This document shows positions 52,017-61,268 of a stretch of 64,000 nucleotides of DNA, one piece after another; position 1 is the stretch's first letter; every line of letters begins with the position of its first letter. This DNA comes from Allobosea lupini (GTDB taxonomy: Bacteria; Pseudomonadota; Alphaproteobacteria; Rhizobiales; Beijerinckiaceae). Under the pieces are notes generated by a model. The model made no database searches and had not been told where the DNA came from. It saw only the letters and a list, made by a program, of their open reading frames with translations. Both the position numbers and the translations under genes were made by a program. The stretch spans positions 62,001 to 126,000 of the forward strand of contig NZ_FOAN01000003.1 in NCBI RefSeq assembly GCF_900109525.1, written 5' to 3'.

Positions 52017-54278
52017 TTATTGCAGCCTGACCGATACGCTCTCGCTGGCGCCGGCGGCATCGATCACCGAGATGCGCACGAAGCCCTTGCCGGGCGGCTG
52101 CCAGGCGGCCTCGCGGCGCTTCACCGCCGCCATCACCGGCGCGCCGTCGACCAGCCAGGTGAACGGCGCGACGCCGCCGGAGACCTTGAGGTTGAGCTGC
52201 GGCGCACCGTCGACCGCCGAGGCGGAAAGATCGATCTTCGCACCCTCGGGCGGGAAGGCGAGCTTGAGGCCCGGCGTCGCCAGCGCGGCTACCGTCTTCG
52301 GCACGTCCTGGCGCAAATGCCGCAGCGGAGGCGGCAGGGTCGCGCTGCTGGCCGAGATTGTCCCCGGCGGCTGTTCGAAGGGCCGCGGATCGAGGCCGAT
52401 GCGGGCGAAGGCGTCGAACAGGATCGGAGCCGCGACGACGCGCCCGACGAGGCCGGGCACCGCGCCATTGTCGGGCCGGCCGACCCAGACGCCGATGGTG
52501 TGCTTGCGGTCGAAGCCGACCGCCCAGGCGTCGCGATAGCCGTAGGAGGTGCCGGTCTTGTAGGCGATCCGGCCGGGCGGGGCGTTGAGCGGCGGCGGCG
52601 CACCGAGCAGCGTATCGGCGACATACCAGGCGGCGACCGGTTCGACGAGACGCAAGGGCGGCTCGATCACGCCGCTCGCCGACTTTACATGCAGCGGCAC
52701 GACTTCGCCGCCGCGGGCGAGGCCGACATAGAGCCGGGTCAGGTCGGAGAGGGTGATGCCGAGGCCGCCGAGGCCGATGGCGAGGCCGGGTGCGCCGCCA
52801 TCCCTGGGCATGGCGATGGCGGCGCCGGTATCCTTCAGGCGCGACAGGAAGCGCTGCGGACCGACTGCCGATAGCAGTTCCACCGCCGGCAGGTTGAGCG
52901 AGAGCTGCAGCGCCTTGCGGGCGCTGACCATGCCCTGGAAGCCGAGGTCGAAATTCTCGGGAACATAGAGGCCGTAGCGGGTCGGCCGGTCCTCCAGCAT
53001 GGTCTCAGGATGGGCGAGGCCGTTGTCGAAGGCGAGCGCATAGATAAAGGGCTTCAGCGCAGAGCCGGGGGAGCGCAGCGCCTGCGTCAGGTCGAGCGAG
53101 CCGGCGCGCCCGGCGTCGAAATAATCGACGCCGCCGACCGAGGCGCGGATATCGCCGGTCTCGTTATCGGCGACCAGGATGGCGATCGAGAGCTGCGGGC
53201 CCTGGCCGATCGCGCGCTCGCGGGCGAGCTGCTCCAGGCTCGCCTGCCAGCGGGCATCGATGGTGAGGCGCTGGCTGCGCTGCTCCGGGGCCTCGGCGAC
53301 GACCTGTTCGGCCGTGTGCGGTGCGAGGTTCGGGAAGGGCTTTCGCGCGGTCGGCACCGGCTCTTCGCGTGCGGCGGCAACCTCGTCAGAGGTCGCGAGC
53401 CCGGCCGCCTCGACGCGGGCTAACACACGCTCGCGGGCCTTGCGCGCGGCTTCCGGGAAACGGTCGGGCCGGCGCGTCTCCGGCGATTGCGGCAGGGCGA
53501 CCAGCAATGCGGCTTCCGCGGTCGAGAGCCGCTTTGGCTCCTTGCCGAAATAGGCGAAGCTCGCGGCGCGCACGCCCTCGAGATTGCCGCCGAAGGGAGC
53601 GAGCGTCAGGTAGAGGTCGAGAATCTGCGTCTTGCTGAAGCGCTGCTCCAGCTCGATCGCGCGCACCGCCTGCCTGAGTTTGGCTGCGAGCGAGCGCTCT
53701 TGGCGCGGTTCGAGCAGGCGGGCGACCTGCATGGTCAGAGTCGAGCCGCCGGAGACGATGCGGCCATTCGCCAGCATCTGCCCCGCGGCGCGCAAGGCGC
53801 CGAGCGGATCGATGCCGGCATGCTGATCGAAGCGCTTGTCCTCGAAGGCCTTGAGCATGGAAAGGTAGCGCGGATCGACGTCATCGGCGCCGACCGGCAG
53901 CTTCCAGCGCCCGTCCGCGGTGACGAAGGGGCGCAGCAGCTTGCCCTCGCGGTCGAGCACCACGGTCGAGCGGTCGCGGGCGGCGGTAAAATCGATCGGG
54001 GGCAGGGTGGAGGCGTACCAGAAGAGGGAGGCGGCGGTGGCCGCGGCCAGCGCACCGACGCCGAGGCCGGCATAGGCAAGCCGGCGCGGCCAGACGCTCT
54101 TCCCTTCTCCCCTCGGGGGAGAAGGTGTCTGCGGAGCAGACGGATGAGGGCCGCGCGACTGGGTGAGGCAGTTGTCAGCTTGCGCCTGACTTCCCTCATC
54201 CGTCAGCGCTCCGCGCTGCCACCTTCTCCCACGAGGGGAGAAGGAAGAGGCGTTTCGCTCGTCCGGCCCCGGCTTCAC
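52017..54278 (-). CDS. pbpC: Penicillin-binding protein 1C (PbpC) with repeat-derived N-terminus
   Basis: A 753-residue bifunctional peptidoglycan synthase. After a membrane helix (about residues 66-86) come the transglycosylase domain with catalytic Glu in KAFEDKRFDQHAG and GGSTLTMQVARLLEP, and the transpeptidase domain with SALK (SxxK), SLN (SxN) and YKTGTSYGYRDAW (KTG). A PbpC-type C-terminal domain ends it. The GTG start at 54278 has GAGGTGA nearby and lies five bases after the alpha-2-macroglobulin stop. Residues about 12-59 are encoded by a palindromic repeat (see findings). Confidence 0.9.
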   Translation of the reverse strand: MKPGPDERNASSFSPRGRRWQRGALTDEGSQAQADNCLTQSRGPHPSAPQTPSPPRGEGKSVWPRRLAYAGLGVGALAAATAASLFWYASTLPPIDFTAARDRSTVVLDREGKLLRPFVTADGRWKLPVGADDVDPRYLSMLKAFEDKRFDQHAGIDPLGALRAAGQMLANGRIVSGGSTLTMQVARLLEPRQERSLAAKLRQAVRAIELEQRFSKTQILDLYLTLAPFGGNLEGVRAASFAYFGKEPKRLSTAEAALLVALPQSPETRRPDRFPEAARKARERVLARVEAAGLATSDEVAAAREEPVPTARKPFPNLAPHTAEQVVAEAPEQRSQRLTIDARWQASLEQLARERAIGQGPQLSIAILVADNETGDIRASVGGVDYFDAGRAGSLDLTQALRSPGSALKPFIYALAFDNGLAHPETMLEDRPTRYGLYVPENFDLGFQGMVSARKALQLSLNLPAVELLSAVGPQRFLSRLKDTGAAIAMPRDGGAPGLAIGLGGLGITLSDLTRLYVGLARGGEVVPLHVKSASGVIEPPLRLVEPVAAWYVADTLLGAPPPLNAPPGRIAYKTGTSYGYRDAWAVGFDRKHTIGVWVGRPDNGAVPGLVGRVVAAPILFDAFARIGLDPRPFEQPPGTISASSATLPPPLRHLRQDVPKTVAALATPGLKLAFPPEGAKIDLSASAVDGAPQLNLKVSGGVAPFTWLVDGAPVMAAVKRREAAWQPPGKGFVRISVIDAAGASESVSVRLQ
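54103..54244. repeat. Palindromic repeat, CCTTCTCCC-type, inside pbpC coding sequence
   Basis: A 142-bp inverted repeat: ends CCTTCTCCCCTCGGGGGAGAAGG and CCTTCTCCCACGAGGGGAGAAGG (each 23 bases with internal dyads) and matching inner arms GACGGATGAGGG / CCCTCATCCGTC. From memory this CTTCTCCC...GGGAGAAGG element is common in Hyphomicrobiales. It is translated in frame as pbpC residues 12-59 on the minus strand. Confidence 0.8.
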
Positions 54279-54282
54279 GAGA

Positions 54283-57200
54283 TCACCTCGCCGACGAGAT
54301 CTCGATCGTGCCGAAGCCTGTCCGGCCGAAGCGGTCTGGCCGGTACATGTCCTCGATCACTGCCGCCGGCGCGACATAGCGGCCGGGCGAGACGGCCCGG
54401 GCGATATAGGCGACCGTGTAGCCCAGCGGGTCGTTCTTGCCGCCGCTGCGTTCGAAAGCCGCGACGAAGCGGTCGTCACGCGCTTCGGTATGCACCGGCG
54501 AGACCTCCTGCTTCAGCCAGTTGAGACCCTCGACCGAGGCGCCTTCGGTCAGCTTGGCGTTCTCGATCTCGAGGCCGGCCGGAACCGGGTCGACCAGCAG
54601 CAGCCGGCCATAGCGCGCCGCCGGCTCGGTCACCTTGAGCGCAACGACATAGCGCTCGTTCTGGCGCAGGCGCGCAGGATCGACCCGCTCGCCCTTCATG
54701 GTGAAGAGCGTGCGCTCCAGTCCGAAGCCCTGGTTGAGCGCCGGCTCCGGTGTCGCCGGGATGCCCGAGACGGTGATCACGGCATTAGCGGAGGCGGTGC
54801 CGGGATTGCCGATCACCACGGGCTTGGCCTCCAGCGAGGCCTGCGGGATCGTGCGGTAGAAGGCGCCCTTGCGCTCGGTGCCGTCGACGGTCAGCGACAG
54901 ACCCTCGGCGTCCTTGGCCATCGCCGCGGCCGCCATCGCCATCCACATGTTCTCCTGCGTCGAGGTGTAGCGCGCATTCTGGCGCGCGCTCTGCACGACG
55001 TCGGCAGCGCGGGAGAGATCGGCACGCTCGCCATTGCTCTCGGCGATCAAGGTCAGGATGCCGGCGCCGTCGCGCAGCCGCGAGCCGTAATCGGGGCGCG
55101 AGAGGCCGTCATCGCTCGCCTGCTGCAGCGTTCCCAGTGCGCTGGTGAAGGCGGCCCGGCCGCGGGTGCGATCGCCGAGCAGGGAGAGCGCGGCGCCGAT
55201 CTGGGCGCGGGCGAGGGGGGAGCCGAAATCGCCGAGCTTGTTGTCGGCGAGATAGCGCAGATCGCCCATCACCGGGCGGCCGTTGCGGGCGAGCACGTAG
55301 AGGGCATAGGCGATGCCGGCCGCCTCCTCCTTGTTGATCTCGCTGGTGTTGACGACCTGGTTGCGCAGGCGGTCGAGCGCCATGTTGAAGGCGGTCTGCG
55401 GCACCGCGAACTGGCGCTCGCGGGCGCGGGTCAGGAAGTCGGTGACGAAGGCGTCGAGCCAGAGATCCTCGCCGCCAACACCCCAGAGGCCGAAGGAGCC
55501 GTTATTGCCCTGCCGGGCGAGCACGCGTTCGATTGCGGCGGTCACGCGCTCGTCGGCATTGCCGTCGAGCGCCAGCTGCTCCATCGAGGCGAGCCGGTTC
55601 ACGACGAGCAGCGGCAGCGCCCGGCTGATCGTCTGCTCGGTGCAGCCATAGGGGTAGCGGTCCAGCGCCTTCAGCACCGCCGCGACGTCGAGCGCCGCGA
55701 CCGGCGAGACCGAGACGGAGACCGCGCCGGAATCGGGCACTAGATCGGCCATCAAGTCGGAAGAGACGGTGAGTGAGCCGCCGCCCGGAATCGGGCGCAC
55801 GATCCGGCGCGCGATCGTCTGAGTCGAGGGCTGCACGCGCACGGCGAGGTTCTGCACCGTGCCGATGCCGTTGGGACCGGTGACCTTGACGTCGAACGAG
55901 GCCCGCCCAAGCCCGGCGGCGGTCACGGGAATTGTCAGCGAGCTCTTGGCGCCGGCCGCCATGGTCATGCTGCGGCGGGTCGCATCGGCGGCGACGACGA
56001 CCGGGCCCTTGACGTCGAGATCGACGAGATAGGAGCCGGCCGGCCCCTCGACATTGTCGATCTGCAGGTGGAAGCGCGACTGGTCGCCGAGCGCCAGGAA
56101 GCGCGGCAGCGTCGCCTGCGCCACGATCTGGTCGCGCACGAAGACGTCGGCGCTGGCCTGGCCGGTGCGGCCGGCACTCCAGGCCACGGCCATGACGCGG
56201 ACTGAGCCGTTGAAGGCCGGCAGTTCGAAGTCGACCTTGGCGGTGCCGTCCGGGCCGAGCTTGACCACGCCGGAATAGCGCGCAAGCGGCTCTTGCGTCG
56301 GCGCCTCGCCATTGAGCTGCGGGGCGGCGTCGCCGCCGGAGCGGATCGCGCCACGCGCGCCCTGCATGCCATCGATCAGATAGCCGTAAAGATCGCGCAA
56401 TTCATGGCCGAGCTGGCGCTGGCCGAAGAAGTACTTGCTCGGATCGGGGCTCTCGAAGCGGGTCAGGTTGAGGATGCCGATATCGACCGCAGCGACGGTG
56501 ATGAAGGCGTCCTCGCCTGCTTTCGCGCCGGTGACCTTGACGGGGAGCGACAAGGTCGAGAGCGGGCGCACCAGGTTGGGCGCCCCGAGGTCGATCGCGA
56601 GGTTGCGTTCGTCCTTGCCGACGCTGAACCAGGCGAGGCCGATGGCGCGGCCGGGCATGCGCTGCGCAGCGGTATCCATCGGGCGATGGGCGAGCACGAC
56701 GAGATAGGCGCTGGCACCCCAGTCCGACTTGGCGGGGATGGTCACGGTCGTGCCGTTGGCGGGCACGTCGACGGTGCGGATCTCGGCGACGCGGTCGCTC
56801 ATCACTGCGAGCGTCGCCTTGCCGGCGAAGCGCGGAGTGAGACGCACCTGCATGCTCTCGCCATTGGCGTAGGACGGCTTGTCGAGGGCGACGTCGAGCA
56901 CATCGGGCTGGTCGGCGGTCTTGTCGGTCTCGTAGCCGACAGTGAAGGAGACGCTCGTCTCGGTCGCCTCGGCGCCGTCGGCGCTGACGTCGAGCCGGTA
57001 ATTGCCCCATTGCACCGGCGCGGCGATGCGCGCCGGCGTGGCCTCGGCGACGGCGATCTCGCCATCGGCAACGCGGCGGGTCGTCTTCACGCCCTCATAG
57101 TTCCAGCGGCCGTCCTGGTAGAACCACTGATAGTTGCGGCTGACCTTGGAGAGCGTCCATTTGACGCCCTGGCGGGCGATGCGGCGCCCGTCGCCCTGGG

Positions 57201-59529
57201 CCATGATCACGTCGAAGGTCGCGGTCTGGCCGTTGCCGAGCTCGCCCTCCTTGAAGGCCTTGCGCACGCCGATGGCGGCGCCCTTCGGCACGATCGGCAG
57301 CGTGAGCGAGCGGGCGATGGCGCGCCCGCCGGGCTCGCCGACACGCACCGTCAATTCGACCTCGAGCGGGCGGTTGGTCTCGGGCTGGGCGACGGGATTG
57401 GCGATCGTGACCTTGCCGTCGGCGCCGGTCTTGGCGGCGTCCTCGAACTCGCTCTGCTGCGGCTCGAAGGCCTCGTCGGTCAGGCCGACCTCGTAGCCGG
57501 AGAAGCCGGGGATCGCGGTCTGCGCTGCCGAGCGCACGGTCATCGAGCCGGTGACGTCGAGATCGGAGCCGGGCGCGCCGTACAGATAGCGGGCGTTGAC
57601 GTCGATCTCGGCCGGCTCGCCGGCCTGCAGCACCTGCTTCTTCGGTGCGAGGGTCAATTCCAGCCGCTCGGGGACATAATCCTCGACCAGGAAGGAGACC
57701 TCGCCGATCGCGGCGCCCTTCGGGTCGGAATAGGCCTGGACGCGCCAGGTGCCGGTCTGGGCACCGGAGATCAGCGGGATCGAATGGGCTCGCCCGCCGG
57801 CGCCCTGGTCCTCGACCTGGCGGCGGCGGTACTCGACGCCGTCCGGCCGCCTGACGACGAGCGTCAGCGGCAGGCCGGAGACGGCGGCGCCTTTGGCGTC
57901 GCGCAGCAGCGTCGTCAGATAGACCGTCTCGCCGGAGCGATAGACGCCGCGCTCGGTATAGAGGAAGGCGTCGAGCCCCGTCGGAGCGACGCGGCCCTTC
58001 ACGCCCCGATCGGAGAGGTCGAACGCGGTCTGCTTCAGGTCGAGGAAGCCGTAATCCTCGGCGACGCTGGCGGTGACGAGGCCGGGCGCATTGCCGCCCT
58101 GGCCCTTGCCGAGGGCCGCGTCGAAGCGGGCATAGCCGTTGGCGTCGGAGCGGACGGTCGCCAGCACCTCGTTGTTGCGGGCGATCAGGCGCAATTCCGC
58201 ATTGGCGACGGGCGCGGCGTCGGCGAGCGAGCGCACCAGCACATGCACGCCATCCGGGCCGGAGAAGGAGGTCAGGCCGAGATCGGAGACGACGAACCAT
58301 TGCGTCGCGCGGGTCGTGCCGTCGTCATAGTCGCCATCGCTGTCGGACGAGCTTGCAGTTCGCGTGCTGCCGGTCGGCTTGGCGAACATGACGTAGACGC
58401 CAGGCTGGAGCCGGCCGACCGCTTCCAGCACCGGGAAGGCGGTGGTGACGTCCTTGTTGAGCTCGGACTTCACCGCCATCGTGCCCTTCCAGACGCTCGC
58501 GCCCTTGTCCGAGGCGATCTGGCTGGCGTTGTAGCTGCCGAGCTGGCTCAGGAAGTCGTCGGAATGGACCGAGCCGATCAGGTTGCGGTCGCCGATGCGC
58601 ATCACTTCGAGATCGAGGCTATCGGCATTGACCGAGACGACCGGCACGCCCTGCTGGCCGGTGCGCGGCAGGACGTAATTCTTGCCGGTGAAGCGCACGG
58701 AGGGGGCGCGATCGCGGACATAGACCTCGTAATCGGCCGATTTCAGCAGCTTCTCGTCGGGGATGGCCGAGGGCACGCCCTGGCGGATCACGAAGCCATA
58801 GCGCTCGCCATGGCGCAGGCCGTCGACGCAGAGCTGGCGCTCTTCGCCGCTGACGGCGAAATCACCCTTGCCGGTGATGGCGACGTAAGGCGCGAAGTCG
58901 ACGCGGCCGCGCGAGAGCGGTTCGGAGAACTCGAAGCAGGCGCGTGGGCTCGCCGCGTCGGAATCGACCTTGTTTGAGAGAAGACGGAAACCGCGCTGGG
59001 CCCGCAGCGCCTCGTAATCGGTGCGCAGCGAGGCGTTGTCGGAAAGATCGAGGCTGAGCCGATAGGTCGTCAGCGCCGGGCGCCAGAGCTCGTGCTTCTC
59101 GAAGACGCGGGCGAGCACGCCGAGCGAGGAGGCCTCGTCCGGGCGCGAGGTCGAGCGCTGATAAGCGAGATAGGCGGCGCTGATCGCCCGCTCGCGCAAT
59201 TCGTAGCGCTCGCGATAATCGCGCGGCTCGATGCCGCTCGCCGCCTGCGCCATCAGGCGCCAGCCGCCGGGATTGGTGGGATCGGCGACCGCTGCGGCAT
59301 TGGCGAGCGGCAACGCTGCGCGGGCGTCGCCGCGATTGAGGGCCGCAGTGCCGTCGCGCAGCAAGGTGGCGAAGGGGCGTTGGCCGACCGAGACCTCGCG
59401 CTTCAGCCGCTCCTCCAGGCGCTGCCCGTCGCTGGCGAGATCGGGCCGCACATAGGCCTTCTGCGCGAAAGCGGGTCCGGCGGCGACAGTCAGGCCGAGC
59501 AGTAGGGCGAGACGGACGAGATGGCGCAT
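54283..59529 (-). CDS. Bacterial alpha-2-macroglobulin (YfhM-like)
   Basis: A 1748-residue periplasmic protein with signal peptide MRHLVRLALLLGLTVAAGPAFAQK and many macroglobulin beta-domains (for example GVYRSGETVYLTTLLRDAKGAAVSG at the middle). The thioester motif YGCTEQ sits near residue 1295, able to trap attacking proteases covalently. There is no lipobox Cys, unlike E. coli YfhM. It is paired with pbpC, the usual arrangement, with five bases between stop and start. ATG 59529 is chosen for the signal peptide; the frame extends to 59688 without coding character. Confidence 0.93.
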   Translation of the reverse strand: MRHLVRLALLLGLTVAAGPAFAQKAYVRPDLASDGQRLEERLKREVSVGQRPFATLLRDGTAALNRGDARAALPLANAAAVADPTNPGGWRLMAQAASGIEPRDYRERYELRERAISAAYLAYQRSTSRPDEASSLGVLARVFEKHELWRPALTTYRLSLDLSDNASLRTDYEALRAQRGFRLLSNKVDSDAASPRACFEFSEPLSRGRVDFAPYVAITGKGDFAVSGEERQLCVDGLRHGERYGFVIRQGVPSAIPDEKLLKSADYEVYVRDRAPSVRFTGKNYVLPRTGQQGVPVVSVNADSLDLEVMRIGDRNLIGSVHSDDFLSQLGSYNASQIASDKGASVWKGTMAVKSELNKDVTTAFPVLEAVGRLQPGVYVMFAKPTGSTRTASSSDSDGDYDDGTTRATQWFVVSDLGLTSFSGPDGVHVLVRSLADAAPVANAELRLIARNNEVLATVRSDANGYARFDAALGKGQGGNAPGLVTASVAEDYGFLDLKQTAFDLSDRGVKGRVAPTGLDAFLYTERGVYRSGETVYLTTLLRDAKGAAVSGLPLTLVVRRPDGVEYRRRQVEDQGAGGRAHSIPLISGAQTGTWRVQAYSDPKGAAIGEVSFLVEDYVPERLELTLAPKKQVLQAGEPAEIDVNARYLYGAPGSDLDVTGSMTVRSAAQTAIPGFSGYEVGLTDEAFEPQQSEFEDAAKTGADGKVTIANPVAQPETNRPLEVELTVRVGEPGGRAIARSLTLPIVPKGAAIGVRKAFKEGELGNGQTATFDVIMAQGDGRRIARQGVKWTLSKVSRNYQWFYQDGRWNYEGVKTTRRVADGEIAVAEATPARIAAPVQWGNYRLDVSADGAEATETSVSFTVGYETDKTADQPDVLDVALDKPSYANGESMQVRLTPRFAGKATLAVMSDRVAEIRTVDVPANGTTVTIPAKSDWGASAYLVVLAHRPMDTAAQRMPGRAIGLAWFSVGKDERNLAIDLGAPNLVRPLSTLSLPVKVTGAKAGEDAFITVAAVDIGILNLTRFESPDPSKYFFGQRQLGHELRDLYGYLIDGMQGARGAIRSGGDAAPQLNGEAPTQEPLARYSGVVKLGPDGTAKVDFELPAFNGSVRVMAVAWSAGRTGQASADVFVRDQIVAQATLPRFLALGDQSRFHLQIDNVEGPAGSYLVDLDVKGPVVVAADATRRSMTMAAGAKSSLTIPVTAAGLGRASFDVKVTGPNGIGTVQNLAVRVQPSTQTIARRIVRPIPGGGSLTVSSDLMADLVPDSGAVSVSVSPVAALDVAAVLKALDRYPYGCTEQTISRALPLLVVNRLASMEQLALDGNADERVTAAIERVLARQGNNGSFGLWGVGGEDLWLDAFVTDFLTRARERQFAVPQTAFNMALDRLRNQVVNTSEINKEEAAGIAYALYVLARNGRPVMGDLRYLADNKLGDFGSPLARAQIGAALSLLGDRTRGRAAFTSALGTLQQASDDGLSRPDYGSRLRDGAGILTLIAESNGERADLSRAADVVQSARQNARYTSTQENMWMAMAAAAMAKDAEGLSLTVDGTERKGAFYRTIPQASLEAKPVVIGNPGTASANAVITVSGIPATPEPALNQGFGLERTLFTMKGERVDPARLRQNERYVVALKVTEPAARYGRLLLVDPVPAGLEIENAKLTEGASVEGLNWLKQEVSPVHTEARDDRFVAAFERSGGKNDPLGYTVAYIARAVSPGRYVAPAAVIEDMYRPDRFGRTGFGTIEISSAR

Positions 59530-59744
59530 GGCTCGGTCTCCGAAAAGGCGGGCGGCAGGATACTGGCGGCAGCAGGCGGCGACGCGATGACGGGTCATCA
59601 CATTGCGCTGCGCGAAGCTAGCACCGGGCGCGTCGGGCGCAACTCGGCTTGCGATCAGTTGAGCCCTTCTCGCCTCTTGCCTCCGCAACGAGGCTGACGC
59701 TGAATGGCGCCGCGTCGCGGCGCGGTCTGGATGAGGAGAAGGTC

Positions 59745-61121
59745 GTGCTCAAGGTTTCCTCTTGGATCGGTATCGCCGGCATGCTCGCCTGCCTCGGTGC
59801 TGCGCAGGCACAGCAGCCGGCCGATCCGCGCCTGGCTGCGGCAACGCAGAGCTTTTCCGCGCTGCCCGAAGCGGAGCGCAAGGCGATCCAGGCCGATCTG
59901 ATCTGGACCGGGCATCTCAACAGCGCCGCAACCGGCAATTTCGGGGCGCTGACCTTCCGTGCCGTCAACAGCTTCAAGGCCGGGCGCGGCGAGCCGAATG
60001 GGCAATTGACGCCGGCCGAGCGGCAGGAGCTGGCGCGCCTCGCCAGGACGGCGCGCGATGCGGCAGGCTTCGCCGTGATTACCGACCAGCCGACCGGCGT
60101 GCGCATCGGCATCCCGCAAAAGCTGCTGCCCAAGCGCGAGGCGACGGCCGCCGGCGGCAGCCGTTGGCAGAGCGCCGACGGCAAGATCACGCTCGACGTC
60201 AGCGCCGGCCCCGCAACCGAGCCGCTGCAGGCGATCTTCGAGCGCGCCATCGCCGTCAACCCGAACATCCAGCGCAAGGTCACCTACAAGCTGCTGCAGC
60301 CCACCTTCTTCGTCGTCGCCGGCGAGACGCCGACCGGAAAGTTCTTCAGGCGGCAAGCTTTGGGGCCTTCGGGCCTGCGCGGTTTCTCGGTCGGCTACGA
60401 CAAGGGGGTCTCCGCGACCTTCGACAAGGTCGTGACCGCCATCGCCGACAGCTTCGAGCCGTTCCCGAGCGGTGCAGCGCCGGGGCCGGCGCCGACGCCG
60501 GCGGCTCCCGGCGCGCCTGCCGTGGCGACCACTCCGGCCCAGCCGGCGACCGAGCGCTTCGGCGTCGGCCTCGTCGTCGGCAGGGAGCTGGTGCTGACGG
60601 CGCGTGCCGCGGTCGATCCGTGCAAGGGCCTGAAGGTCGGCACGCGCCCGGCGAAATTGCGGGCGCAGGATCAGGCGAGCGGGCTTGCGCTGCTCGATGT
60701 GCCCGGACTGGCGACAGGTGCCGCGCCTGGGCTGCGCGATGCCGCGCCCGCCGCGAAAGAGGCGGTCGTCGTGCTGGCCTATGACGGAACCGCCGCCGCG
60801 CGCACCGCGGTTGCGCTGCCCGGAGAGGTGACGAGCGACGCGGTGCTCGCGCCCCTGCAGCCCGGTGGCGCCGGCAGCCCGATCTTCGACCGGCAGGGCC
60901 GGCTTGCGGGGGTGATCACTGCCAATCCCTCCGACAAGGCCCTGATCGCAGGGGTCGCACCGCAGCGCAACTACGCCATCGCGGGGGTCGCGCAGCTCAG
61001 GGCGATGCTGGAGAAGGCCGATGCCAGGCCGGCGGCAGCTGCAGCGACCAGCGAGCTCAGCACGGGCGCCATCGCCGAGGCTGCGGGCAAGAGCGTCGTG
61101 CCGGTTGCCTGCGGGCTCTGA
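59745..61121 (+). CDS. Trypsin-fold pseudoprotease with N-terminal extension
   Basis: A 458-residue exported protein. GTG at 59745, after GAGGAG, starts MLKVSSWIGIAGMLACLGAAQAQQ, a signal peptide. The N-terminal half (about 25-260) is unrecognised apart from a PG-binding-like start; a proline/alanine linker near residue 245 leads to a trypsin-like domain. There, triad blocks are changed: LTNAHVV-like is LTARAAV, NDLALL-like is SGLALL, and GNSGGP-like is GGAGSP, so His, Asp and Ser all appear lost. It is divergent from the alpha-2-macroglobulin gene. The long antisense frame here is not coding. Confidence 0.72.
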   Translation: MLKVSSWIGIAGMLACLGAAQAQQPADPRLAAATQSFSALPEAERKAIQADLIWTGHLNSAATGNFGALTFRAVNSFKAGRGEPNGQLTPAERQELARLARTARDAAGFAVITDQPTGVRIGIPQKLLPKREATAAGGSRWQSADGKITLDVSAGPATEPLQAIFERAIAVNPNIQRKVTYKLLQPTFFVVAGETPTGKFFRRQALGPSGLRGFSVGYDKGVSATFDKVVTAIADSFEPFPSGAAPGPAPTPAAPGAPAVATTPAQPATERFGVGLVVGRELVLTARAAVDPCKGLKVGTRPAKLRAQDQASGLALLDVPGLATGAAPGLRDAAPAAKEAVVVLAYDGTAAARTAVALPGEVTSDAVLAPLQPGGAGSPIFDRQGRLAGVITANPSDKALIAGVAPQRNYAIAGVAQLRAMLEKADARPAAAAATSELSTGAIAEAAGKSVVPVACGL

Positions 61122-61138
61122 ACCTGTCGGTGTGATCG

Positions 61139-61153
61139 TGCATACAGCATACA
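61139..61153. promoter_or_regulatory. Tandem GCATACA repeats before tctC
   Basis: Two perfect direct 7-mers GCATACA (61140-61146 and 61147-61153) lie in the 147-bp gap before the tctC gene. TGTATGC-like half-sites recall GntR-family operators, but no regulator gene is adjacent, so this is only a candidate control site. Confidence 0.35.
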
Positions 61154-61268
61154 AAGACTGTTGCCTCGCGAGCGGCAATCGGCTCTGATAGCGACTTCAT
61201 CAAGAAGGCCGCGCCACCAGGCGAAGAAGCTTTCAAAATTTAAATCGATTGAACGGGAGGACATTGAG

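Noticed and set aside
56293-58977. An 894-codon plus-strand frame
   Set aside because: It lies wholly antisense to the alpha-2-macroglobulin gene and reads as low-complexity Arg/Gly/Ala/Asp sequence. Similar antisense frames at 3047-4948 (TRAP permease) and 46903-49134 (RND pump) were rejected for the same reason.
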